From Bidens hawaiensis (taxonomy: Eukaryota; Streptophyta; Magnoliopsida; Asterales; Asteraceae): 64,000 nucleotides of DNA. Both the position numbers and the translations under genes were made by a program. Under the pieces are notes generated by a model. That model had not been told where the DNA came from and did no database searches. It saw only the letters and a list, made by a program, of their open reading frames with translations. Positions 20,761 to 31,475 of this stretch are shown here, piece after piece; the first letter of the stretch is position 1, and each line of letters opens with the position of its first letter. The stretch is taken from NCBI GenBank assembly GCA_021521415.1, contig JAIQDT010001119.1, forward strand, positions 528,618-592,617. The letters are read 5' to 3'.

Positions 20761-23176
20761 ACAGTGCTTCGTATACTCCGCAACAAAATGGAGTGGCTGA
20801 GAGGAAGAACAGAACGTTAATTGAAGGAGCCAGAACCATGCTGGCTGATTCGAAACTTCCTGTGGTGTTCTGGGCTGAAGCTGTTGCAACAGCCTGTTAT
20901 ATCCTTAATAGAGTTTTAACTGTTAAAAGATTGAATAAAACATGTTATGAACTTATGCATGGGAGAAAGCCTAACTTGTGTGGTCTTGAACCATTCGGGT
21001 CCCCGTGTTCGATATTAAAGACAAATTCTAAATTTGGTGAAATAGCCGACGAAGGTATTTTAGTCGGATACGTTGTTGGGACTCCCAACAGAAGAGTCTT
21101 TAATACATCGACCAGCAAGGTTGAGGTGGTGTGTAACACTGATATCACAAGTTACAAATCACAAAAACCAAGCACGGGACCCGCTGGGGCTTTCGACTAT
21201 GATAGGCTTTTTAAATCTTTTAACATGCCTTACTTGGATTGTGCAGAAGTTGATGAGAGAATAGCTACGAAGATGCTTTATGATGAGGAAGACAATTATG
21301 TGCAACGACCGCAGTATGATGAATGTCAGCCTTCCTCGTCAAATGCTGTCGATACCCCTGCTGCCTCTACAGAAGAGGAATTCTTCAATCCGTTTCACTC
21401 TCAACAACAGTCACCCATTGATGAGCTACCTTCGAACATGGAAGACAATCTGCAAGTCAGTTCGGTTCCGACTATGAGAGTTCACAAAAATCACCCTTTG
21501 GAGAACGTGATAGGTGATCTATCCGACTGTGTACAAACAAGACAAAGCTTGAATGAGCACACCTGTGTTTACACAAGCATTAAAGATACAGGCATCATTA
21601 ACGAATGCTTGTACACCTGTTTCATCAGCCAGATTGAACCAAAGAACTATCAGATGGCTCTCAAGGACAGCTCGTGGGTCAAAGCCATGCAAGAAGAGTT
21701 AGCCCAGTTCAAGAAGATGGAGGTATGGAATTTGGTTGCAAAACCGAAGAATGTGCATGCGATTGGCACCAAATGGGTTTTCAAATACAAGAGAGATAAG
21801 AAAGGGATAATTATCAGGAACAAGGCGAGGCTGGTTGTAAAAGGTTTTAATCAGCAAGAGGGGATCGACTACAATGAAGTGTTTGCTCATGTGGCGAGAT
21901 TGGAAGCGATTCGATTGTTTTTGGCATTTGCTGCACACAAGGAGATGAAGGTGTTCCAGTTAGACGTGAAGAGTGCGTTTCTTAACGGTAAAGTCGATGA
22001 GGTAGTGTACGTTGAGCAACCTCCGGGTTTTCCTGACCCAGACTTTCCTGATCACGTGTACAAGCTAAGTAAAGCGCTATACGGGCTACATCAGGCCCCT
22101 CGTGCCTGGTACTCAACACTATCCGATTACTTGCTTGAGAATGAATTTGAAAGGGGAAAGATTGATAGCACACTGTTCTTTAAGAGAAAAGGAAGCGAAA
22201 AGGAAGCGACTTTCTTCTGGTGCAAGTCTACGTGGACGACATCATCTTTGCTGCACCAAAAGTCGCCATGTGTCAGGAATTTGAGGCCGTCATGAAAAAG
22301 AGGTTTGAAATGAGTGCTATGGGTAAACTAACTTTCTTTTTAGGACTGCAGGTTGATCAGAAGAAAGATGGGATGTTCATTCATCAGACTAAATATGTCC
22401 ATGATGTTCTCAAACGCTTCAAGATGGAGGACAGCACTCCATTTGATACTCCAGTCTGCGTCAACCATAAATTGGGTGCTGATTCAGACAACGATGCAGA
22501 CGTGGACCCCACCCAATATCGGGCAATCATAGGTTCTTTAATATACTTAACTGCTTCTAGGCCTGATATTATGTTTGCAGTTTGTCTTTGTGCTCGCTTT
22601 CAGGCAAACCCAAAGGAATCTCACTTGAAGGGTGCGAAGAGGATATTGCGATATATCAAAGGCAAGCCTAAGCTAGGGTTGTGGTACATGAGAGGAGGAG
22701 ACTTGGAGTTAGTCGCCTACACGGATTCTGATTATGGAGGGTGCAATCAGAATCGAAAGTCAACAACAGGTGGATGTCAGTTTCTTGGAGGCAGATTAGT
22801 GTCATGGCAGTACAAGAAGTAGACCTCAGTCGCCATTTCAACCTGTGAAGCAGAATACATGGCAGCATCAAACTGCTGCTCCCAGGTTCTTTGGATACAA
22901 CAGCAATTGCGCGATTATGGTCTGAATTTCACTCATACTCCTATAGGCATTGATAACACTGCTGCTATCTCAGTAACTAACAATCCCGTAAAGCATAGCA
23001 AAACTAAACACATTGACATCCGTCATCATTTTATACGGGATTGTGCTGAGAAGAAATTGATTGTGCTCGAAAAGGTTGATACGTTAGATAATTTCGCTGA
23101 TTTGTTCACTAAAGCGTTTGACAAAATCCGTTTTCAAAACCTTGTTGAGCTGAATAGGATGATCAATCCTGAGTAA
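20761..23176 (+). pseudogene. pol: Element B pol, second part: integrase end, reverse transcriptase, RNase H
   Basis: It opens with the rest of the integrase core (NGVAERKNRTLIEGARTM, catalytic Glu near 20800) and the proline-containing C-terminal part. Reverse transcriptase starts near 21640 (SSWVKAMQEELAQFKK; FQLDVKSAFLNG near 21955). A 1-bp loss near 22218 shifts the frame; the RT box YVDDIIF is in the next frame at about 22229-22249. RNase H shows AYTDSDYGGCNQNRKSTTGG (near 22720), then a TAG at 22820-22822 where CAG would be expected, and continues with ISTCEAEYMAA and KHIDIRHHFIRD to TAA at 23174. Frameshift plus stop make this copy non-functional. Confidence 0.9.
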
Positions 23177-23193
23177 CCGTGTTTTTCGTTTTT

Positions 23194-23197
<4 letters not shown>

Positions 23198-23234
<37 letters not shown>
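23198..23234 (+). repeat. Internal poly(A), 37 nt, 21 bp after the pol stop
   Basis: A pure run of 37 A lies inside element B, between pol and the 3' non-coding block. It is not followed by an LTR. Confidence 0.95.
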
Positions 23235-23236
<2 letters not shown>

Positions 23237-24530
23237 GTCACTATCGCTTAGAATTATGTCGGTTGCCTCAGTTTGAAGGATATATCTTCGGATATGTTTG
23301 GTCCTCATTTCTACTTGTAGAATATGAGGATAGCCATTAACCAGATGACTGAAAGTGACCGGGGCGGTTTATGATGTGGTTTTAATTCTTTCGCTGAAAA
23401 TTAGTCATTCATAAGTAGTTAGAAGGACACATACTCGTATGTGGTCGGTCCAGCTGATCCATTGGATCTTCAGGATAGCCGTTTACCTGAAGACTTCAAC
23501 ATGATCGGGGCGATAGAAATTAAAAATGTTTTATTCGGGAGATGAAATTATTTTTCAAGTCTACTACTTCGTAAGAAGTTCCTTTACTATGTTTAACAGA
23601 AAATTGATCCAACCTTGGAAAGTGATAGATATACTGATTCTGTGTGCTTAACTAGTGAAGTTATTAGGCCTAAAAGACTTTAGAACAGTCATTGTATGTC
23701 ATGTTAGCTTTTTTATGGTGCGTAAAAGTAGAAGTGATACTAACTAAATCTACTCGATTTTACGTGGAAACTCCTTAAGAGTTGTGCATGTCTCCATATA
23801 TATCTTTCCGAATGATAGGCAGAAAAGCGATTACCCAGTCATACACGAGCCCGTGAGTGTTCTGATTCCCGTGAAGATATCGTGTCAAGAAACTGCAGTG
23901 ATCCAGATTCGGGACTTACAGTTGTTTACTACTCTGAAGGTGTATAGATACTTAAAAAAAATGTGTGTGTTATTGAGACATTCTAGAGTTCATAATGTTA
24001 ATACTTCTCAATCAAGATGTAAGAAAGAGAACGGGAAGAAGAGTCTAAAGATCGAAGAGTAATTACTATTTAATCAGACACTACGGGTCAAGGTCAACTC
24101 GGGGTGACTTGGGGAAAGCCAAATACGCTTTGAGAATAGATAGGAGACATCATAATCTCTGAGTTGTTGCCCATTTAAGTTTTGAGCTTAATTGAACCTA
24201 ACTCGTATCACAGAAGCGATGAAAACCATTCTAAGTTATTTACCTGCTTACAACCTGTTTCTTTATGTCATAATACAGCTGAACATGGATCTGTGTGACA
24301 GTCACTTAATTAGTATGATTCCTGTTCGGATCTTTTCTAAAACATGGTAGTCCCTGTCGAGACTGAAATTTGATCTCGTGTACTTTATTTCAAACTTTTA
24401 TTCTACTTATGTAGTTGTATGATTTTATACCTGGTTACTTGGTCTTGATCGTATCATTTAACTCTTTAAAGGATGGTTTAAAACTTAATTGCAAATTGTT
24501 CAAATTATAGGGGTTTATTTTGTAAAATTT
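23235..24530 (+). other. Element B post-pol non-coding region
   Basis: No family-like coding sequence is seen. Two diverged copies of a roughly 130-bp block are recognisable: ATGAGGATAGCCATTAACC... (near 23325) and TTCAGGATAGCCGTTTACC... (near 23470), each ending near (A/T)C(G/C)GGGCG. A 92-codon frame at 23784-24062 has no recognisable motif and is probably chance. Confidence 0.55.
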
Positions 24531-24536
24531 AATATC

Positions 24537-24592
24537 GGCGAAGTTATCCATAACTTCGCCTGCAATAGGCGAAGTTATCCATAACTTCGCCT
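24537..24592 (+). repeat. Two perfect palindromes upstream of an internal TATA-like box in B
   Basis: Copy 1 (24537-24560) and copy 2 (24567-24592) share arms GGCGAAGTTAT and ATAACTTCGCC around a central CC; copy 2 adds one more base pair at each end. They are the cleanest members of the GCGAAGTT family in the element. Confidence 0.92.
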
Positions 24593-24607
24593 GTATAACT
24601 TTGACCC

Positions 24608-24615
24608 TATATAAA
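24608..24615 (+). promoter_or_regulatory. TATA-like box between pol and the extra ORF of B
   Basis: TATATAAA lies 16 bp after the second palindrome, in ACCCTATATAAAGG. The order palindromes then TATA repeats the order seen in the B LTR. It could drive a separate transcript for the extra ORF; this is inference. Confidence 0.35.
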
Positions 24616-24984
24616 GGATTTTTCAGGTCAAACTGTTTATTATTTTTCAAACAACCAGCGAACTTATCTCCAGTAACCCTAGGCGAACTTATAGCATCGA
24701 TCCATCTGTGTTGTTTTCTCAGTTTCTAATCAAAATTATAGGTGTGTAGTGTCGATATAATCGTATATTCACTATCATTGATGTAAATCTAAGGTCCTTT
24801 CGATCCGTTTCATGACCTCGTTTAGTCGAAACCTCAACACCCGATTTTCAAACGTGTTATTACGTGGTCGTAATCAATTTGTTCGTCTAGATCGTCTTAA
24901 AAACATGTTTTACGAGATCCTTAATCTCCAAATTCACCAACTACACGTCGATTGAACAGCCTAACTGTTGCCGATTCATATTCA

Positions 24985-25250
24985 GGCGAACTTACAGTTT
25001 AGGCGAAGTTATTCTTAACTTCGCCTGAGGTTTAACTTCGCCTGATAATTAATTATGTAACAGTATATGAGGCGAAGTTGTGGTTAGGCGAAGTTATCAT
25101 TAACTTCGCCTGGCCCTTTTAATTTTTATTAACTGTTAACAGGCAAAGTTCAAGTTGAGGCGAAGTTGGGAACAACTTCGCCCCACCTCTAACTTCGCCT
25201 ATACAGAATAAATCATAACTTCGCTCATGGTAACAGGCGAACTTGTGATT
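24985..25250 (+). repeat. Palindrome array upstream of the extra ORF of B
   Basis: About a dozen copies of GGCGAAGTT/AACTTCGCC words in both orientations are spread over 265 bp. They include GGCGAAGTTATCATTAACTTCGCC-like and GGCGAAGTTGGGAACAACTTCGCC-like stems. This is a second leader-like array, matching the one before gag. Confidence 0.88.
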
Positions 25251-25275
25251 TGCCTCGACGATTCTCTAACTTAGT

Positions 25276-25288
25276 CTGTTTGTTGCAG
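25276..25288 (+). promoter_or_regulatory. Candidate 3' splice site before the extra ORF
   Basis: CTGTTTGTTGCAG is T-rich and ends in CAG at 25286-25288. The frame of the extra ORF is open upstream of its ATG back to 25270, past this point, with no in-frame ATG, as expected of an internal exon. It suggests a spliced subgenomic RNA. Confidence 0.35.
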
Positions 25289-25371
25289 AAATTGCAGCTG
25301 TAGCTGGAGCAGGCGGTGCAGGTGGTGATGAAGGTGGAGACAATAACCGGCAGTTTTTCCCGGGGCATAAC

Positions 25372-28125
25372 ATGTACATCACATTAGACCCCGATGCGAG
25401 CGGTGTTGATGATTTCCGCGAGATCATCACGTTTCTTCTCCGCTCGCGTATATTCCACGCGATTACCACAACACTGCCGATATCTTTGCCAAACATTGAA
25501 GATTTCTGGCAGACGGTGGAATATGACTGTAGTGTCGAGCCCCCGGTTATGCGTGCAACGGTTAATAATCAGATAGTTCAGTTCTCATCTGAACAGATCC
25601 GGGTGGCTTTGCAGTTCGGAGATGAAACGAGAGACGATCCTACCGATTTTGTGGCTCCATTCCGAGATGGAGCGTTTCTGAGAATGGGATATTCTGGTCC
25701 CTTGGGGGATACTCAGAGACGCAAGGGGTTCTTGCTAAACCAGTGGCGCTTTCTCATGCACGTGATGATCATGTGTATGTTAGGGAGAAAGGCTGGTACA
25801 GATGGTATGGGTGCGACCATGCAGTCGGCGATGACTGCTCTGACTTACAATAAGCGTTACAGCTTTAGTCAGATGGTATTCTACGAGATAGATCGTCAGA
25901 GAAGAGCGGTGGCGCGTGAGAAATTTCTTATATATCCAAGATTTCTACAAATGATCTTGAATCACGTTGCTCCAATGTTACCTCAGCGCCGCCCGATTCG
26001 ATATGTAGAAAGTGTCAGCAAGAGAATCTTCGCCCAGTGCAGATCTTCCAGTGCGAGGAGTAAACCTGAGCTCCGTCCTCGACATACTACACTATTTGGG
26101 TACTTGATCAACCCAGAGTATGTTCCAGCTCGTGGGGACGAGTTTCGGGATCCGGCACCACAACAGGCTGGAGCACCTCAAGCTATACCTGCTGCTCCTG
26201 TTGTGTCACCGGAGGAGAATGTAGACCTTTATGCAGCATTTGGTGGTCAAGGCTTCTTTGATATGGAGCGGGTTGATCCTGAAGAAAATGTGCAGGTCTC
26301 GGTAGCACGAGTTTCTAGTGTAAATGTTGCTAGGGCAGCTACGACGGTGGCTGACACTGATTCGTCAGATGATGATGTGGCTGAAGCGAGACGAATTTTA
26401 GTTACCCAAGAATGGATTCATGGGAAAAGAAAGAGAGCTGATGATGACAGCGAGTCAGATTTTGAGGAAGAAGTACATCAGTTGGTCCGTAGATCAAGAA
26501 GGGAGAGGACAGGTGCAGGTTCGGGAGCTGGTGAGAGCTCAAGGGTGGTACGTTTCACTCCACCCGCACTGTCCGGTATAACTATGGTCCCTTCATCGTT
26601 ACCTGTTACAAGGCCAAGCGCCACGGATGTTCCCGTGGTGGCTACCTCATCTTCATTTGGCCTCCCACCCACTACATTCCAGCTATCGACTCCGGAGATT
26701 GTATCCTTGCCACCTCCAACTCTTACTCCAACGGAGGTCGTGGCAAGATTTATTGAGTCGACAGTTGTAGCCACTACAGGGTTGTCGGTTACGATACCAC
26801 CTGCGGTTACGTTTACGCCTACTTCTGAGGTCCCGGTTACATTGGAAATCCCTCCTCAGTACACTCAAGATATATCACATCTGAGGTTTGATTTCGATGC
26901 AACCTTATCCGACTCAGAATGAATAGCAGCGCTTGAGAGGGTCGTGGCAGAACAATCAAGGGTAAATCTTATCCAGACCCATGCTATTCAGCGCCTCGTT
27001 GCAGAGAATCAGATACAGTCGTCCCTGCTGATCGAACATGGAAAAATAATTGATGCTTTGAAGCAGTTCTTGGCATCTCAGGGGGAGACGAGCCGTAAGG
27101 GTGATGAGCTGAGGACTAAGAAGCGAAATGATCGAGACGATGATCCCAATGCATCGAAAGGTGCAGGTGGAGAGTTGCCAAGAACTGAACAAGCTCTTGG
27201 GACTTCCACAACTCAGGGGGAGTCAACAAGTGCAGCTGGCGGTTCGGGTGATGATGTGGTGGTAGTGGATGCTGAGATGGTGGATGATGATATTGTAGGT
27301 GATGATGATGTATTACCTGTTGAAGAGATAGAGAAGATTGGTGCTGAGATTGTCATAGATAGTGAGATTGAAGAGGGAGAGATTGTAGAGGAAAACGTTG
27401 AGCACGAGATTCCAGAAGTTGATAAAGCAAATATAGGTCAAGATATGGGAAGTGATGAGACGGAATGGGAAGAGCAGCCAAGATGGAAAGAAGGCTATGC
27501 TCAGTGGTTTGTAAAAATGAAGAAACCGGCGGTCCCTACTATGTTTAAGAAAATTTACAACATTAGAGGTTATGCTGAATCGAAAAAGGGGATTATATGC
27601 TGGATATATGATGAGCAGTTGAGGCTCTTTGTGATTAAAAGGTATGATGGTGTTCAGTACTTCAAGAGGCTGTTGAGATCGTTGAATACATTGCCTGAGT
27701 GTGAAGTGAAGGACTTAGCCAGATTGGGATTGATAAACAGAAGTGATGATAATATGGCTAGGGTCATTGGGAAGATAGTATGGAAGGAAAGTATAAAGGA
27801 AAAGAAGTTCGAGCTGTTGAAACCACATAAAGGAAAACTTATTGAAGACAAAGATAAAGGGATGAGAGCAGATGGCAAGCCTTGGATGATTATGAAGTAT
27901 AAGCCGATCCGGTGTCTAAAAGAAGTTCCGATGAAACAAATGCCCAAGGATGTGCTCAAAGATCTGAAGTGGTGGTACGTTGATTGTGAAACAGCTGAGG
28001 CAGTAATGGAGGACGAAGATGAACAAGAGATGCTGAGAGTGTATGATCCAATGCATATAGTGAACTTGTCTCAAGCTGATCTGCAGGTGCTGAACGAGAA
28101 GAAGATATTTTATATTCCTGCTTGA
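25372..28125 (+). pseudogene. Extra ORF of element B after pol (envelope-position gene), one internal stop
   Basis: From the ATG at 25372 the frame runs 516 codons to TGA at 26920-26922, then continues in the same frame to 28125: 918 codons in all if the TGA is ignored (CGA would restore it). The first 240 residues form a compact domain (NIEDFWQTVEYD, GFLLNQWRFLMHVMIMCM, EKFLIYPRFLQMILNH) that I know from proteins of plant Sirevirus-like elements, often misannotated as host genes. A Pro/Thr/Val/Ser-rich linker follows. The part after the TGA starts with a coiled-coil-like stretch (27000-27090) and a very acidic stretch (27240-27480), and ends in a Lys/Trp-rich globular part (27480-28125). No signal peptide or clear membrane segment is seen. 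The function is unknown; neither capsid, reverse transcriptase nor integrase motifs are present. Confidence 0.82.
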
Positions 28126-28258
28126 AAAGAAGAAGCGAAGAAATATCAAAGAATAGTATCAGTGTGTGTACGAGAAGGAGTTCATGCTTGAAGATGAAAG
28201 ATACAAGATTGTTGAAGATTACAAGACACGTGCTTGAAGATAGAGATATGAAGCTACT

Positions 28259-28272
28259 GCCAAGGGGGAGTC
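28259..28272 (+). other. Element B polypurine tract
   Basis: GCCAAGGGGGAGTC abuts the 3' LTR start. Confidence 0.85.
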
Positions 28273-28662
28273 TGTTGGTACATGATGTCAGTAGTTCAGT
28301 GTCTAGTGTCGGTAATCGAGTTAGTTGGTTTTGTATTTGGTTATAAGCGAAGTTCTCACAAGTTCGCTGATATAGGCGAACGTGTGGAACAAGCGAAGTT
28401 AGGGACAACTTCGCCTAAACATGTTAGGCGAAGTTGTCGTGTTTTTATACGGCTAGGTTACGGCTGAGTTGTATAGATTTAGAGTTTTCAGTTTACGAGT
28501 TGTGTAATTGGTGATCAGTGAATCACGTGTTTCCAGTTGCAATACAACGTATCTTTGTTTATTGTAACGTGTGTTTGATCATGTTAACGTGTATCGTCTT
28601 CTACGCTCGTATCGTCTTACGTAGAACGAGATATTCCGTGTAGATCCGACTGGGAACCTACA
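28273..28662 (+). repeat. Element B 3' LTR
   Basis: The 390-bp copy begins TGTTGGTACATGATG and ends GGAACCTACA. It keeps the inverted-repeat cluster (28346-28437). Confidence 0.93.
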
Positions 28663-28667
28663 AATAA
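28663..28667 (+). other. Target site duplication of element B, right copy
   Basis: AATAA matches 6951-6955. Confidence 0.9.
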
Positions 28668-29160
28668 CGTATATAATCTTTCAAAAAGTATCAGATCTGG
28701 CATCAACGATACATTTCTGGCATTGCCGACTTGGCCACATAAGCAAGGCAAGAGTTAAAAGACTCCAATCCGAAGAGATTCTTGAATCCACAGGACCGGA
28801 CTCTTTTGACTATTATGAGTCTTGCTTAGCTGGCAAACTCGCCAAAGATTCCTTCACTCATAAAAGTGAACGAGCAAGAGATCTGTTACGACTCATACAT
28901 ACTGATGTATGTGGACCTTTCAGAACCATGTCTAGAAACCATGAAAGATACTTCGTTTCTTTTATCGACGATTATAGTCGATATGCTTATGTGTATCTTA
29001 TGAAACACAAGCATGAAACTATTGAAATGTTCAAAAAGTTTCAAAACGAAGTGGAAAAACAACTTGGTAAAATCATTAAGATACTTCGATCAGATCGAGG
29101 TGGAAAGTATCTCAGCTCAGAGTTCACAGCTCACTCCACCTGGCACACCCCAACATAATG
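28668..29160 (+). pseudogene. Element A integrase relic
   Basis: This continues the half-gene ending at 6955. It shows the zinc finger HCRLGHISKARVKRL...CLAGK (an expected first Cys reads Tyr, YYESC, near 28813), then DLLRLIHTDVCGPF with the first catalytic Asp (near 28900) and ILRSDRGGKYLSSEF with the second Asp (near 29085). From about 29130 the middle of the core is missing, and TPQHNGVSERRNHTLLNMVRSMM with the catalytic Glu follows one frame over. Confidence 0.88.
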
Positions 29161-30640
29161 GCGTGAGCGAGAGGAGGAATCATACTTTGTTAAACATGGT
29201 TCGATCGATGATGTGTAGAACTAACTTGCCTCACTCCCTTTGGAATTTCACCCTTATGACCGTCTCCCGCATTCGTCAAATACTACAACCAAAGAGGTTA
29301 TTACTTCTTTCATCCTGATACAAATATGATTTCTATCAAGAGGAAAGACCACTTCCTCGAGAAATAATTTCTCGATCGAGGAACTGGAGATTAAATTGTC
29401 GATCTTGAAGAAATTCAAGAACCACAAACAACCGCTGAGGAAGTTGTAACGTCTGATCAACAAGTTGTTGTTGCTGATACGTCAGACATGAACACAAGTG
29501 TTCGCAGAAGTAGTAGGACTCCCGTACCAAATCCTAGATACCTATGGCATCTGGATGGTCCAGAAGTCTTATTAGTAGCCAAGTCTAGCGACGAATCTAC
29601 TAACTACAAATCTGCAATCTTAGATCCAGAATTTGAGAAACGGCGTGAAGCCATGAACACCGAGATGCAATCTATTCATGGCAATCAAGTCTGGAACTTG
29701 ATTGAGCTACCCCCCCGAAGGTCGGGCAATAGGGAGCAAGTGAATTTTAAGCAAGCATCTCGAAGCTGGAGTCTTCACTTGATGAGAAAATCAAAGAGTT
29801 TGGTTTTATCAACAATGAAGATGAGCCTTGTGTCTACAGAAAGGCTAGTGGTAGCACTATATCATCCATCATCTTGTATGTGTATGATATACTGATAATT
29901 GGAAACAACATTCATATGCTTAAGGGAGTTAAGCACTGGTTGGAATCTTGTTTTACAATGAAAGATCTTGGAGAAGCTGCTTATATTCTGGGAATCGAGA
30001 TCTACCGAGATAGATCTAAGCGGCTTCTAGGGCTAAGTCAAAGTACATACATAAGCAAGGTCATGACACGCTTCTCAATGGAAAACTCCAAGATAGGAGC
30101 TGTTCCATTGCTAAAGGAACCGTTTTAGCAAATCGCAATCTCCGGCAACGGACATTGAGACAAAGCACATGCAAGCAATTCCATATGCTTTAGCGATTGG
30201 CTCTGTCATGTATGCTATATTATGCACTAGACTTGACGTCTCGTAAGCATGTTTGGAGAAGTGGAAGAGGAGCTCATTGTAATGTGTTACACTGACGCTA
30301 ACTTCCAGAATGACCGAGATGTTTCTCGCTCGTAATATGCTTGCATGAAGAAATTCATATCCAACCTCGATCTGGTTCCTTCTTTTGGAAAATGATCGAC
30401 GTAATATGTGATAACACAGGTGCTATTGCTCAAGCCAAAGAGCCCAATTATCATCACATGGCCAAGCACATTTTTAGTTCCACTATGTATGAAAAATACT
30501 GGAACAAGGTGACATCATAATGAGCAAAGTAGACACAGATCAAAATCTAGCTGACCCGTTCACTAAGCCGATGACTCAGGACAAGCATAGAGATGCTATC
30601 GGGCTTAAACTTGCTAGTGACTTATTTTGATTTAGTATTT
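29140..30640 (+). pseudogene. Element A integrase end, RT and RNase H relics
   Basis: Conserved pieces are readable in changing frames with deletions between them: SVRRSSRTPVPNPRYL (near 29500), EKRREAMNTEMQSIHGNQVWNL before RT (29638-29706), then a jump to ILIIGNNIHMLKGVKHWL and FTMKDLGEAAYILGIEI (29880-30010). The RT catalytic YVDD stretch reads CMIYD and the finger and palm are deleted. RNase H scraps include ICDNTGAIAQAKEP (30400) and DQNLADPFTKPM (30540-30580), and the end reads HRDAIGLKLASDL. All are non-functional. Confidence 0.85.
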
Positions 30641-31475
30641 GGATGTATAAACATTCAAATAGTTGTACTTTTCAGTTCACCTTTGATTTAATGGTTAAAT
30701 GCAAACGTTGAATGATACAATTGTGTTCATTTTAATACGTTTAATCCGTGAATATTGTATTCTAAATTATCCATAGTCGGTCAGACTCGTGGGAACGATT
30801 CTGAATTAAGACTATTCTGACTTTGGACTCAAGCAGTTGACTTCCAAACTCACAGACCTCATTTTGAATGACGTTGGATGTAACTCGCATCAAATCATCT
30901 TCATGGATCTTGATCATAAGATGTTTTGATAATAGTATGCTCATTTAGTATCCTAAGACCTGAGATACATATTAGAACTTTAGTTTACCGAGGAATATTC
31001 TTTGATCATGTCAACCGCTGTTGCATAACTGCCAGCCATAAAGGCATTGATTGGGAATGTTCTGGAGTTCAGTGGGAGTTGTATGTAGTCATGATGGGAT
31101 TCTGTACTCTTACATTAAATTGTAACAGTTAGACATATTGGCGCCCTCGTTGATTCAAACTGGTAATGTGTGTGGCCTCACCCAAACTAACTGTGTGTTT
31201 GATTGGACCACTTTGACTCTATATCGAGAACTACTATAACTGAACACTGTATGAGTTTGATTTGATCCATGTCTCATTGTTCAATTGATGTCTTATACAG
31301 AAAGGATAGATGAAAACGATTACTATAAATTCATTATCTTGCAATAAGGTATTCCAATATACTTTGGTTATGGATTTAAAAATGTCATATTTGGTTGGGG
31401 ATACCTATGTGTAGCTAGAATGCCTCTGGCTGTTAGCGTTGTGATACTTGACCCAAATCCGTCCAAGTGGGAGAC
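30641..31475 (+). other. Element A 3' untranslated region and polypurine tract
   Basis: AT-rich non-coding sequence ends in CCAAGTGGGAGAC (31463-31475), the purine tract abutting the 3' LTR. I see no coding sequence. Confidence 0.7.

Larger units (their letters stand above)
6956..28662 (+). mobile_element. Element B: Ty1/copia retrotransposon, Sirevirus-like, with an extra ORF after pol
   Basis: LTRs of 398 and 390 bp (TGTTGGTACATG...CTACA), a perfect AATAA target duplication, a tRNA-iMet primer site and a GGGGGAG purine tract delimit it. Without element C it is about 12.4 kb: gag with two zinc knuckles, pol in copia order (protease, integrase, reverse transcriptase, RNase H), then about 5 kb with a second coding block. 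Large gag, long 3' region and an env-position ORF are typical of Sireviruses; the short LTRs are less so. About eight LTR substitutions seen by eye (about 2 %) make it younger than A. It holds several stops and a frameshift, so it is not autonomous. Confidence 0.9.

Noticed and set aside
25266..25496. Minus-strand frame opposite the extra ORF start of B
   Set aside because: It is a shadow of the sense frame in GC-richer codons.
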